Origin: Caballeronia arationis
GTDB taxonomy: Bacteria > Pseudomonadota > Gammaproteobacteria > Burkholderiales > Burkholderiaceae
Direction of reading: 5' to 3'
NCBI RefSeq assembly: GCF_001544975.2
Contig: NZ_FCOG02000030.1
Span: 19,131-83,130 of the forward strand
Length of the DNA: 64,000 nucleotides
Every line of letters starts with the position of its first letter. Position 1 is the first letter of the stretch. Positions 8,832 to 17,605 of the stretch are shown piece by piece. The position numbers and the translations under genes are program-made. The notes under the pieces were generated by a model. That model did no database searches and had not been told where the DNA came from. It worked only from the letters and a program-made list of their open reading frames with translations.

Positions 8832-9149
8832 ATGACCGACCAGGAATACCTGACCCTCGCCGAGGCCGCGCTGACGGCCATCGAACGCTCAGTGGACAAG
8901 GCGGAAGCGGATATCGAGTTCGAGCGCAGCGGCAATGTTCTGACGCTGGAATTCGAGAATCGCACGAAGGTGATCGTCAATTTGCAGCCGCCGAAACACG
9001 AGATCTGGCTGGCGGCGAAGGCGGGCGGATTTCACTACAAATACCTCGACGGCCAGTGGCGCGACACGCGCGACAACTCCGAATTCTTCGCGACGCTGAC
9101 GAAATACGCGACGGAACAGGCAGGCGAGCCGGTCAGCTTTTCGGCCTGA
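8832..9149 (+). CDS. cyaY: Frataxin-like iron-binding protein CyaY
   Basis: This is the bacterial frataxin, an iron-binding regulator of iron-sulfur cluster assembly on IscS/IscU. The 105-residue protein has the acidic first helix (DQEYLTLAEAALTAIE) and the beta-sheet motifs HEIWLAAKAGGFHY and DTRDNSEFF typical of CyaY. Size matches the family. It is transcribed away from lptM with 35 bp between the start codons and converges on the PBP1a gene. Confidence 0.95.
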   Translation: MTDQEYLTLAEAALTAIERSVDKAEADIEFERSGNVLTLEFENRTKVIVNLQPPKHEIWLAAKAGGFHYKYLDGQWRDTRDNSEFFATLTKYATEQAGEPVSFSA

Positions 9150-9161
9150 CCGGCGCGGGCC

Positions 9162-9188
9162 GGCAAGCGCGCTGCTCGCGCGTTTGCC
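9162..9188. terminator. Hairpin between convergent cyaY and mrcA
   Basis: GGCAAGCGCG pairs with CGCGCGTTTGCC around a short loop, with one G-T wobble. It lies between the two stop codons and touches the mrcA stop. The T tract is weak, so this may act as a bidirectional stability or termination element. Confidence 0.5.
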
Positions 9189-11588
9189 TTACTGGCCCTT
9201 GAACAGGTTCATGATGTCCTGCTTTTCCTGCTCGCCGACGTCGGGCGTCGGCGCAGCCACGCCCGAAACGCCTTCCGACAGCGGCGCCTGACTCACGCCG
9301 ATCGTCGCGACGAAGCCGTGTCCCGGCGTCATGTCGTCGTAGTAGAGTTCGCCGCCGAGCGAAGTCACATCAGGTGGCTGCTGTGCGCGCCATTCCGGAA
9401 CGCCGCGCAACGCGCGCGTCATGTAGTCGATCCACACCGGCAGCGCGAGCCCGCCGCCCGTTTCCTTGTCGCCGAGCGTGCGCGGATTGTCGTAGCCGAT
9501 CCACGCGATCGCCACGAGCGAATGCTGATAGCCCGCGAACCAGGCGTCGCGCGAATCGTTCGTCGTGCCCGTCTTGCCGGCGAGGTCGCCGCGCTTCAGC
9601 TCATTTGTCTTCGCGCCCGTGCCGCGCTGCGCGACGCTTTGCAAGAGGCTGTTCATCACATACGCGTTGCGCGGCGTGATCGCGAGCGGCGCGCTTTCCT
9701 GCGCGACAAGCGGCTGCGGATGCGAAACCACCGAGCCGCGCGGATCGGTGATATCGGCGATCAGGTACGGATTCACGCGATACCCGCCGTTTGCGAACAC
9801 CGAATACGCGGTCGCCATCTGCAGCGGCGTGACGAGACCGGCGCCGAGCGCCATCGGCAGATAGGCCGGATGGCGGTCGGCGTCGAAGCCGAACTTCGTG
9901 ATGTACTGCTGCGTATATTTCGTGCCGATCTGGTTCAGGATGCGGATCGACACCAGGTTGCGCGACTTCTGCAGCGCCTGGCGCATGCTCATCGGGCCGT
10001 CGAAGCCGCCGCCGTAGTTCTTCGGCTCCCACGGCTGGCCACCGGTTTCGGCGGCGCTGAAGAAGAGCGGCGCGTCGTTGATGATGGTCGCCGGCGAGAG
10101 GCCTTTTTCCAGCGACGCCGAATACACGAACGGCTTGAAGCTCGACCCCGGCTGGCGCCATGCCTGCGTGACGTGATTGAACTTGTTCTTGTTGAAGTCG
10201 AACCCGCCGACGAGCGCGCGGATCGCGCCGTCCTGAGGCACCACCGAGACGAGCGCGCCTTCCACCTGCGGCAATTGCGTGATGATCCAGTTGCCGTCGT
10301 CGCTCTTCATGAGCCGCACGATTGCGCCCGGACGGATGCGCTGGTTCGGCTGCGCGCGGGTCGAGAGCGCGTTCGAGACAAAGCGCAGGCTGTTGCCTTC
10401 TATCGTCGCCACGTTGCCGTCGATAAAGCTCGCCTTCACTTGCTTCGTGCTCGCCGACGTCACCACCGCCGCGACGATTTCCCCGTTGTCCGGATGCTCG
10501 GCGAGGGCGTCGTCGATGGCCTGTTCGCGGTCGTCGGCGTTCGCGGGCAGCTCGATGAAACCTTCCGGCCCGCGATACCCGTGACGGCGCTCGTAATCCA
10601 TGAGGCCCTTGCGCACCGCGTGATACGCGGCGTCCTGGTCGGCGGAATCGATGGTCGTCACGACGTTCAGTCCACGCGTATACGCTTCCTCGCGATACTG
10701 CGCGTACATCATCTGCCGCACCATTTCCGCGACGTACTCCGCGTGCACGCTGAACTCGCGCCCCGCGCCCTTCACGACGAGCGGCTGCTTCACCGCCTGG
10801 TCGTACTGGTCCTGCGTGATGTAGCGCAGCTCCAGCATCCGCTGCAGGATGTACTCCTGACGCACCTTCGCGCGCTTCGGATTGACCACCGGGTTATACG
10901 CGGACGGCGCCTTCGGCAAGCCCGCGAGCATGGCCGACTCGGCGAGCGACACATCCTTCAGGTCCTTGCCGAAATAGACCCGTGCGGCGCTCGCGAAGCC
11001 GTACGCGCGCTGGCCGAGATAGATCTGATTCATGTACACCTCGAGAATCTGATCCTTTGTCAGCGCCCGCTCGATCTTGTAAGCCAGCAGCATCTCGTAG
11101 ATCTTGCGCGTGTAGGTCTTCTCGCTCGACAGGAAGAAGTTGCGTGCCACCTGCATCGTGATCGTGCTCGCGCCCTGCGACGCGTGGCCGTTCGTCAGCG
11201 CGACGGTGCCCGCACGCAGGATGCCCGTCAGATCGACGCCGCCGTGATCGTAGAAGCGCGCGTCCTCGATGGCGAGAATCGCTTTTTTCAGATGATCCGG
11301 CACGTCCTGGATGCGCACGACGCTACGCCGTTCCTCACCGAATTCGCCGATCAGCACGTGATCGGCCGTATAGATTCGCAGCGGTACTTTGGGCCGGTAG
11401 TCGGTGAGTGCGTCGAGTGACGGCAGGTTCGGCTGGGCCACGACGAGCGCATATCCGAGGACGAGCCCCGCACTGATGATCAGCGCGAAAATACATATGA
11501 AAAATCCCAGAAAAAGCCGCAGCAATAACGGGCGTTTCTTCCGCTTGGGCGGCTGGGACGGCGGGGTCGACGGGGTAGAGGATTGCAT
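9189..11588 (-). CDS. mrcA: Penicillin-binding protein 1A, bifunctional transglycosylase/transpeptidase
   Basis: This class A PBP polymerises and cross-links peptidoglycan at the inner membrane. The 799-residue protein has an N-terminal cytoplasmic basic segment (PKRKKR), one transmembrane helix, a GT51 transglycosylase domain with the catalytic region AIEDARFYDH, an OB-like insertion typical of PBP1a, and a transpeptidase domain with SSFK (Ser482), SRN and KTGT (Lys672). A low-complexity tail ends in EKQDIMNLFKGQ. It is divergent from pilM, the same synteny as mrcA-hofMNOPQ in E. coli. Confidence 0.96.
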   Translation of the reverse strand: MQSSTPSTPPSQPPKRKKRPLLLRLFLGFFICIFALIISAGLVLGYALVVAQPNLPSLDALTDYRPKVPLRIYTADHVLIGEFGEERRSVVRIQDVPDHLKKAILAIEDARFYDHGGVDLTGILRAGTVALTNGHASQGASTITMQVARNFFLSSEKTYTRKIYEMLLAYKIERALTKDQILEVYMNQIYLGQRAYGFASAARVYFGKDLKDVSLAESAMLAGLPKAPSAYNPVVNPKRAKVRQEYILQRMLELRYITQDQYDQAVKQPLVVKGAGREFSVHAEYVAEMVRQMMYAQYREEAYTRGLNVVTTIDSADQDAAYHAVRKGLMDYERRHGYRGPEGFIELPANADDREQAIDDALAEHPDNGEIVAAVVTSASTKQVKASFIDGNVATIEGNSLRFVSNALSTRAQPNQRIRPGAIVRLMKSDDGNWIITQLPQVEGALVSVVPQDGAIRALVGGFDFNKNKFNHVTQAWRQPGSSFKPFVYSASLEKGLSPATIINDAPLFFSAAETGGQPWEPKNYGGGFDGPMSMRQALQKSRNLVSIRILNQIGTKYTQQYITKFGFDADRHPAYLPMALGAGLVTPLQMATAYSVFANGGYRVNPYLIADITDPRGSVVSHPQPLVAQESAPLAITPRNAYVMNSLLQSVAQRGTGAKTNELKRGDLAGKTGTTNDSRDAWFAGYQHSLVAIAWIGYDNPRTLGDKETGGGLALPVWIDYMTRALRGVPEWRAQQPPDVTSLGGELYYDDMTPGHGFVATIGVSQAPLSEGVSGVAAPTPDVGEQEKQDIMNLFKGQ

Positions 11589-11781
11589 AGCACCACCAAA
11601 AAACGGTCCCGCGATTATAGCTGCCCCACTTTACCGGCTTTGTCAGCGAAGGTACGCAGCGAGCGACGCGTGTCGCTCGCGTTAGCCGTTCGGACGAATG
11701 TTCTCGGGGCGCTGCCCTCACCACAATTCTCCTACTGCAAGCGGCCGAACGGTTCGGCGCGATGGAATACAGGAGGCGGGA

Positions 11782-12777
11782 ATGGGCAGGGAACAGGCGT
11801 TGCGCGGATCGGTGCTGACGGTCACGCGCCGGTACGCAGCGGGAATCGATGTGAGCGAGCGGGCGGTGCGCGTGGCCGTCGTGAGCAGGCGGCTGCGGGC
11901 GAACGGGCCGGTGTGCGTCGAGCATCTGGAGTCGGTGCCGCTAGAAGCGGGGGCGGTGATCGGCGGCGATTTCGTCGATCGCCACTCGGTGGCCGCCGCC
12001 TTGCGCGAGGCGTTCGCGCGGCTGCCCGCCCGCGGCACGTGGCGCGGGCTGCGTTGCGCGATGGGACTGCCGGCATCCGCGACGCTGTTGACGCGCGTGC
12101 CGATTTCGCGGCTGATCGAGGCGCACGAGAGCGCGGCGGGCGGCCGCGATCCGCTCGGCCTCCTCGAACCGGCAGTGCTCGCCGAAGCCGAGCGCGCGGC
12201 GGGCATCGAGCGCGCCGCGCTCGCGGTCGACTGGTCGGTCGAGCCGCAGGACGACAGATGCGCGCAGGTGTCGATTGCGGCGACCGCGCGGCAACACGTG
12301 GAGTCGCGTGTCGAGACGGCGGCCGCGGCGGGTATCGCGCTGTCCGCTATCGACGGCGAACCCGCCGCCGCGCTACGAGCGATGCGCCATGCGGGCACGA
12401 TCGAAATCGATTCGCGTGACCATTACATCGCGTGCTGGGTGGAGAGCACGGGACTCTACGCGTGGCTCGTCGGCGAGGACGGCGTGGAGAACGAGTTGCG
12501 CTATCCGTCGCCCGAATATTCGTCCGTTCCGGACGCACTGCGCGATCTGGTCGGCGAGAAAGGACCGCCGGACTGGGTGTTCGTCGGCGGAGACGTCGAG
12601 CTGCTGGCTCACGCGGACTGCGCGCCGGCGCAACTTTCCGCGACCCTGCGCTGTCCCGTGCTGCCGTTCGAGTGCGCGCCGTTCTGCAATGGCGCGAGTT
12701 CCATCGACGAAACGCTGCGGCACTCGCCGCGCTTTGCGGTCGCGTTCGGACTTGCGCTTCGCGAGGTGATGCAATGA
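11782..12777 (+). CDS. pilM: PilM-like actin-fold assembly protein (ComA/HofM type)
   Basis: This is a cytoplasmic actin-like protein of the type IV pilus or competence inner-membrane subcomplex that docks to the N-terminus of PilN. The 331-residue product begins YAAGIDVSERAVRVAVVSRR, the phosphate-1 region of the FtsA/PilM fold, and carries a late glycine motif WVFVGGDVELLA. ATG at 11782 was chosen because AGGAGG lies about 6 bases upstream; the frame extends to 11698 without a better site. The stop overlaps the pilN start (ATGA). It opens the pilMNOQ-aroK-aroB cluster. Divergence from canonical PilM suggests the HofM/ComA branch, but I could not test this. Confidence 0.85.
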   Translation: MGREQALRGSVLTVTRRYAAGIDVSERAVRVAVVSRRLRANGPVCVEHLESVPLEAGAVIGGDFVDRHSVAAALREAFARLPARGTWRGLRCAMGLPASATLLTRVPISRLIEAHESAAGGRDPLGLLEPAVLAEAERAAGIERAALAVDWSVEPQDDRCAQVSIAATARQHVESRVETAAAAGIALSAIDGEPAAALRAMRHAGTIEIDSRDHYIACWVESTGLYAWLVGEDGVENELRYPSPEYSSVPDALRDLVGEKGPPDWVFVGGDVELLAHADCAPAQLSATLRCPVLPFECAPFCNGASSIDETLRHSPRFAVAFGLALREVMQ

Positions 12778-13424
12778 CGAGCCTCGTACTGGTCGATGGT
12801 TTCAACGTCCTTCCCTATCGATCGAAAAAACGGCGGGAAGCGCGCAACCGGCGGCTCACGGCGCTGGCTGCCGCTGCGCTCGCGGGCTGTGCGGCGGTCG
12901 GCGCGGCGGCGGGCTGGGATGCGTTCGAACGCGCTCGGCTTGATGAGCGGCGCCTGGCGCTCGAAGCGTCCTTGCGCGCGTCGGGCGCGAAAGTGGCGGG
13001 GCACGGCAGCCTGACCGAAGCCGAAGCGCAACGGCGCCGCGCGCGCGATACCGCCGGGCCGCTCGCCGCGCCGGCCGCGCGCTTTCTTGCATTGCTCGAC
13101 GCGCTCGCTGATGCGCAGCAGGGTGGCGTCGCTTTGCAGCGCGTGTCGCAGCGGACGAACGAGGTCGAACTGGCCGCGTTCGCGTCCGATTCGCAGGCGG
13201 CGGCGCGCTGGCTCAAGCGCCTGGAGGCCGTGCGCGGCGTGCAGGCGGTCGAAGTGGTCGAAATGAAGCGGCCGGCTCCGGCGCCGGTGCGCGCGAAAGC
13301 GACCCAGACGCCCGGTATCGCGAGCGGCTATGAATTCACCGCGCTCGTGCGATGGACGGTCGAGACGCCGCTTGCGCCTCCGAAGAAGGCGCTCGTGGCT
13401 TCGGCCAAAGGGAGTTCGAAATGA
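12774..13424 (+). CDS. pilN: PilN-like inner-membrane assembly protein
   Basis: This is a bitopic inner-membrane protein that forms heterodimers with PilO and recruits PilM. The 216-residue product keeps the PilM-binding N-terminal motif FNVLPYR (about residues 9-15), a transmembrane helix near residues 27-47 (LTALAAAALAGCAAVGAA), a periplasmic coiled-coil stretch rich in Ala/Arg/Glu, and a ferredoxin-like domain. It overlaps pilM (ATGA) and pilO (ATGA), so translation is probably coupled. The Ala/Pro/Lys-rich C-terminal tail is not informative. Confidence 0.85.
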   Translation: MTSLVLVDGFNVLPYRSKKRREARNRRLTALAAAALAGCAAVGAAAGWDAFERARLDERRLALEASLRASGAKVAGHGSLTEAEAQRRRARDTAGPLAAPAARFLALLDALADAQQGGVALQRVSQRTNEVELAAFASDSQAAARWLKRLEAVRGVQAVEVVEMKRPAPAPVRAKATQTPGIASGYEFTALVRWTVETPLAPPKKALVASAKGSSK

Positions 13425-14293
13425 GCACGCTCCCAATGAATCTCAACCGTCCGATTCGACGTAAGAACCGTCTCAAGCGACTTATCCTGGAACCGATCGA
13501 CTTGTGGAGCCGTCGGCGGATAATTCTCAGCGCGGTAGCGATCGGCGTGATCGTGGGCGCGCTTGGCGTGCACGCGTACCGTGCGTCGGGCGCGAGCGGG
13601 CTGGACGCCAGCCGCTCGGCGCTCGAAGAAGCGCAAAAGCGCGCACAGCGAACCGACCGTATGATCGACGCGCTGCCGGAATTCCGCAGGCGCGCGGGCT
13701 TGCCGGAGAACGCGTCCGTGCGCTGGAGCACGGCCGACGCGCTGCACGCGATCTCGACGCTCGCCGCGCAAGGCGGGCTGCGGCTCGGCTCGGTCGTGCC
13801 CGTCGCGGCTTCGAAGAGCGGCGCGGCGGACGGCGAGCGGGCGCTGAAACTGCGTGCGGAAGGCACGTTCGGCGAAGTGCATCGGTTTCTCGACGCGCTC
13901 GGCTCGCTTCCGTGGCTGGTCGTCGCCGATGCAGTGCAGTTGAAGCGCGGGCCGGGTTCGCTCACGGTCGACGCGACGTTGCGCGTCTTCGAAACGCTGC
14001 CTGCTGTCGCGCGCCCCGCGAACACCGATTCTCGTGACGTCTCTCTCATCGATCCGTTCGGCAAGGAGGGCTCGGCTGCGTCCGGCCCGGCGGGCGACAT
14101 GCTGCTCGTCGGGACGCTGCTCGGGCGCGAGCGCGCGATGGCGCTGGTGGAGACGGCGAAGGGCGTCGACGGCTTCGCGACCGGCCAGCTGATCGGTGAT
14201 GAATGGCTCGGACGCGTCCATGCCCGTTCGATCGATCTTTCGCGCGACGACGGCGGCTCGCGTTCGGTGGCATTCGTGGAGGATCGTCCGTGA
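13421..14293 (+). CDS. pilO: PilO with fused PilP-like C-terminal domain
   Basis: The 290-residue product has a short basic N-terminus, a transmembrane helix near residues 33-51, a coiled coil (about 60-82) and a PilO-type ferredoxin-like domain to about residue 195. From about 207 it continues with DPFGKEG, MLLVGTLLG, ALVET and GQLIGDEWLGRV, which match the order of conserved positions in the beta-sandwich domain of PilP (DPF, VGTL, ALV, G-x-x-IG, GRV). No separate pilP gene lies between pilO and pilQ. PilP is normally a lipoprotein of about 170-180 residues; here its signal peptide, lipobox and linker are absent and the secretin-contacting domain is carried by PilO. The stop overlaps the pilQ GTG. 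The PilO identity is solid from synteny; the fusion is read from motif order only. Confidence 0.82.
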   Translation: MSTLPMNLNRPIRRKNRLKRLILEPIDLWSRRRIILSAVAIGVIVGALGVHAYRASGASGLDASRSALEEAQKRAQRTDRMIDALPEFRRRAGLPENASVRWSTADALHAISTLAAQGGLRLGSVVPVAASKSGAADGERALKLRAEGTFGEVHRFLDALGSLPWLVVADAVQLKRGPGSLTVDATLRVFETLPAVARPANTDSRDVSLIDPFGKEGSAASGPAGDMLLVGTLLGRERAMALVETAKGVDGFATGQLIGDEWLGRVHARSIDLSRDDGGSRSVAFVEDRP

Positions 14294-15825
14294 AAGCGCA
14301 AGCATCGATGAAGACGCGGCGGCGGACGCTCGCCATCGCCGCCGTTCTGTTGTGCCGGGCGCTGGCTGCCGAAAGCGCGGTCCCGCCGCTGCCCCCGCTG
14401 CCCGATACGCTGCCGACTGACCAGTTCGCTGTCGATACGACCGTGCCGGTTGCCGCGTCAACCGAGCCGTCCGACGCAGCCGCGCAGGATTCCGCGTGGC
14501 TCGCGCCTGCCGAAAAACCGGCCGAGAAGCCCGCGGTCACGAATGCACCCGCCGCCGACGCAGCGCCGCCGCTCCAGCGTCTGAGCCGCGCCGACGCGTC
14601 CCAGACCGCCGCAACCGGCGACGGCAAGCCGATCACGCTGAACCTGAAAAACGCCGACTTGCCCGCGGTGCTTCAGACTTTCACGAAGTTCTCGGAGCTG
14701 AACATCGTTGCGAGCGAGAAGATTCGCGGGGTCGTCACGATGAATCTGACGAACGTGCCGTGGCGGCGGGCGTTCGACACGCTTCTAGAAGTCAACGGCC
14801 TCGCGATGGAACGCCACGGCGATGTGATCTGGGTCGCGCCGCTCACGGAACTGGCGGCGCGCGAAAAGCTGCGCTTCGAGGCGCACGCGCGCGCCGCGGA
14901 TCTCGAACCGCTCGCGAGCCGCACGTTCGCGTTGCGCTATACGCGCGCCGACGACGTCAGGAAGCTCCTGACGGGCGCGGGCAGCCAGCGTGTGCTGTCC
15001 AAACGCGGCTCGGTGATGGCGGACTCGCGCACCAACCTGCTGTTCGTCACGGACCTGGACGCGCGGATCGCGCAGATCGCCGAACTGATCGCACGCATCG
15101 ACAGGCCGACGCCGCAGGTGATGATCGAGGCGAGGATCGTCGAGGGAGACGCCGGTTTTTCGCGCAATCTCGGCGTCAAGCTTTCCATGACGGGGCCGGG
15201 CGACTCGCCGCGCGGCGTCGTGGGCGGCAAGGACGGCGCGATCTACGACCTGTCGGCGCGGCCGATTTCCGGTTTCGACGCCGCGACGGCCGGCCTCACG
15301 CTCTTCGCTGCGCAGGCGACGCGGCTCCTGAACGTCGAACTGAGCGCGCTGGAGGCGGAAGGGCGCGGGCAGATTGTGTCGAGTCCGCGCGTGATCACGG
15401 CGGATCGCGTGAAAGCGCTCGTCGAGCAGGGCACGGAGCTTCCTTACCGGGCGAAGGTCGGAAATGGCGTGTCGGGGGTGCAGTTTCGGCGCGCTGCGCT
15501 CAAACTGGAGGTCGAGCCGCAGATCACGCCGCACGGGCGCGTGATCCTGGACCTGGACGTGTCAAAGGACAGCGTCGGCGAAGAGACCGCCGCCGGTCCG
15601 GCGATCAACACGAAACACGTGCAGACGCGCGTCGAAGTGAAAGACGGAGGGACGGTGGCGATCGGCGGCATTTATTCTGCAGACGAACGGGAAGACGTGA
15701 CGGGCGTGCCGCTGCTGTCGAAAATTCCGGTTGTCGGCTGGTTTTTCAGGCACGACACGCGGCGAACCTCGAAGAGCGAGCTGGTGATCTTCATCACGCC
15801 GCATGTCGTGACGCCGCCGGGCTGA
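14290..15825 (+). CDS. pilQ: Short PilQ/HofQ-type secretin
   Basis: This is the outer-membrane secretin that forms the pore for type IV pili or DNA uptake. The 511-residue product has a signal peptide (KTRRRTLAIAAVLLCRALA), a Pro/Ala-rich linker to about residue 108, a secretin/TonB short N-terminal domain (from GKPITLNLKNADL), one secretin N-type domain (TFALRYTRADDVRKLL), and the secretin beta-barrel ending with VPLLSKIPVVGWFF. No peptidoglycan-binding AMIN domain is evident, unlike the roughly 700-residue PilQ of Pseudomonas. GTG at 14290 was chosen because GGAGG lies 6-8 bases upstream and it overlaps the pilO stop (GTGA); ATG at 14308 is the alternative. Confidence 0.85.
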   Translation: MKAQASMKTRRRTLAIAAVLLCRALAAESAVPPLPPLPDTLPTDQFAVDTTVPVAASTEPSDAAAQDSAWLAPAEKPAEKPAVTNAPAADAAPPLQRLSRADASQTAATGDGKPITLNLKNADLPAVLQTFTKFSELNIVASEKIRGVVTMNLTNVPWRRAFDTLLEVNGLAMERHGDVIWVAPLTELAAREKLRFEAHARAADLEPLASRTFALRYTRADDVRKLLTGAGSQRVLSKRGSVMADSRTNLLFVTDLDARIAQIAELIARIDRPTPQVMIEARIVEGDAGFSRNLGVKLSMTGPGDSPRGVVGGKDGAIYDLSARPISGFDAATAGLTLFAAQATRLLNVELSALEAEGRGQIVSSPRVITADRVKALVEQGTELPYRAKVGNGVSGVQFRRAALKLEVEPQITPHGRVILDLDVSKDSVGEETAAGPAINTKHVQTRVEVKDGGTVAIGGIYSADEREDVTGVPLLSKIPVVGWFFRHDTRRTSKSELVIFITPHVVTPPG

Positions 15826-15923
15826 CGAAGCCCGCCGGAGGGGCGTCCAGACTCGACAAAGCGGGCGGTTTGCCCTTAAGCTGCCGCACGAACAAAATTC
15901 AGATTCACCTTAAAGGAACCGAG

Positions 15924-16475
15924 TTGCAGGCCGGGCACGCGAACGCGAACATCTTTTTTGTCGGACTCATGGGGGCGGGAAAAACCACCGTGGGCCGTGC
16001 GGTTGCGCGCCGTCTGCAGCGATCGTTCATCGATTCCGACCACGAGATCGAGGCGCGCACCGGCGCGCGGATTCCGGTCATCTGGGAACTTGAGGGCGAG
16101 GAAGGATTCCGGCAGCGCGAGGCGAGCATCATCGATGAATTGTCGCAGCGCGACGGTATCGTCCTCGCGACGGGCGGCGGCGCGGTATTGCGCCCTGAAA
16201 ATCGCGAACATCTGAAATCTCGCGGCATCGTCGTTTATCTGCGCGCAAATCCTCACGATCTCTGGCAGCGTACGCGTCGCGACAAGAACCGGCCGCTGCT
16301 CCAGACCGACGATCCGCGCGGCAAGCTCGAAGCGCTCTTCACGACGCGCGATCCGCTCTATCACGACTGCGCGCATTTCGTCGTCGAAACCGGGCGGCCG
16401 ACCGTGAACGCGCTCGTCAATATGGTCCTGATGCAACTAGAGATGGCCGGCGTCGTCAAACCGGCTGAGTCATAA
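15924..16475 (+). CDS. aroK: Shikimate kinase
   Basis: This enzyme phosphorylates shikimate at the 3-position with ATP in chorismate synthesis. The 183-residue product has the Walker A motif GLMGAGKT at residues 14-21, the shikimate-binding DSDHEIE, and the GGG motif ATGGGAV. The start is TTG at 15924: AAAGGA lies 6 bases upstream and the protein then begins MQAGHANANIFFVG. No ATG fits the conserved N-terminus. The stop overlaps the aroB start (TAATG). Placement after the pil/hof genes is conserved across Gram-negative bacteria. Confidence 0.93.
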   Translation: MQAGHANANIFFVGLMGAGKTTVGRAVARRLQRSFIDSDHEIEARTGARIPVIWELEGEEGFRQREASIIDELSQRDGIVLATGGGAVLRPENREHLKSRGIVVYLRANPHDLWQRTRRDKNRPLLQTDDPRGKLEALFTTRDPLYHDCAHFVVETGRPTVNALVNMVLMQLEMAGVVKPAES

Positions 16476-17560
16476 TGTCCGCCATGATTACCGTCAACGT
16501 CGAACTGGGCGAGCGCGCCTATCCCATCCACATCGGTGCCGATCTCATCGGGCGGACCGAACTGTTTGCGCCGCATATCGCCGGATCGTCGGTCGCGATC
16601 GTCACCAATTCCACTGTCGATCCGCTCTACGGCGAGACGCTGCGCGCCGCGCTCGCGCCGCTCGGCAAGAAGGTGACGACCGTCGTCCTGCCGGATGGCG
16701 AAGCGCACAAGAACTGGGAAACGCTCAACCAGATCTTCGATTCGCTGCTGACCGAACGCGCCGACCGCAAGACGACGCTGATCGCGCTCGGCGGCGGCGT
16801 CGTCGGCGACATGACGGGTTTTGCCGCTGCATGCTACATGCGCGGCGTGCCGTTCATCCAGGTCCCGACCACGCTGCTTTCGCAAGTCGATTCGTCGGTC
16901 GGCGGCAAGACCGGGATCAACCATCCGCTCGGCAAGAACATGATCGGCGCGTTCTATCAGCCGCAAGCCGTGATCGCCGACATCGGCGTGCTGCGCAGTT
17001 TGCCGCAACGCGAACTCGCGGCCGGGCTCGCCGAAGTGATCAAGACAGGCGCGATCGCGGACGCGGAATTTTTCCAGTGGATCGAAGCAAATATCGACGC
17101 GCTCAACCGCCGCGACCCGGAAGCGCTCGCGCACGCGGTCAAGCGCTCGTGCGAGATCAAGGCGTCCGTGGTTGCCGCCGACGAACGCGAAGGCGGCTTG
17201 CGCGCGATCCTCAACTTCGGCCACACCTTCGGTCACGCGATCGAAGCGGGCCTCGGCTACGGCGAATGGCTGCATGGCGAGGCGGTCGGCTGCGGGATGG
17301 TGATGGCGGGCGATCTCTCGGTGCGGCTCGGCAAGCTCGACGAAGCGTCGCGCAGGCGTCTCGTCGACGTAATCTCGGCGGCGAAGCTGCCGGTGAGGGC
17401 GCCCGTGCTCGGCGCGGATCGTTACATCGACCTGATGAAGGTCGACAAGAAGGCCGAGGCGGGCGAGATCAAATTCATCCTGCTGACGCGCTTCGGCGAC
17501 ACGCAGATCACGAACGCACCCGACGAAGCGGTGCGCGCGACACTCGCGGCAAGCGTCTGA
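16475..17560 (+). CDS. aroB: 3-dehydroquinate synthase
   Basis: This NAD-dependent, metal-dependent enzyme converts DAHP to 3-dehydroquinate, the second step of the shikimate pathway. The 361-residue protein has the glycine-rich LGGGVVGDMTGFAAA, the substrate-binding TTLLSQVDSSVGGKTGIN, the metal ligand region FGHTFGHAIE, and LHGEAV. Length fits the family. It starts on the last base of the aroK stop, so it is coupled to aroK. The gap to the dgt-like gene is 45 bp, so readthrough into it is possible. Confidence 0.96.
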   Translation: MSAMITVNVELGERAYPIHIGADLIGRTELFAPHIAGSSVAIVTNSTVDPLYGETLRAALAPLGKKVTTVVLPDGEAHKNWETLNQIFDSLLTERADRKTTLIALGGGVVGDMTGFAAACYMRGVPFIQVPTTLLSQVDSSVGGKTGINHPLGKNMIGAFYQPQAVIADIGVLRSLPQRELAAGLAEVIKTGAIADAEFFQWIEANIDALNRRDPEALAHAVKRSCEIKASVVAADEREGGLRAILNFGHTFGHAIEAGLGYGEWLHGEAVGCGMVMAGDLSVRLGKLDEASRRRLVDVISAAKLPVRAPVLGADRYIDLMKVDKKAEAGEIKFILLTRFGDTQITNAPDEAVRATLAASV

Positions 17561-17605
17561 GCCAATACGCGGCGGCCGGAACACGATGATGATGCGGAGC
17601 AGCCG

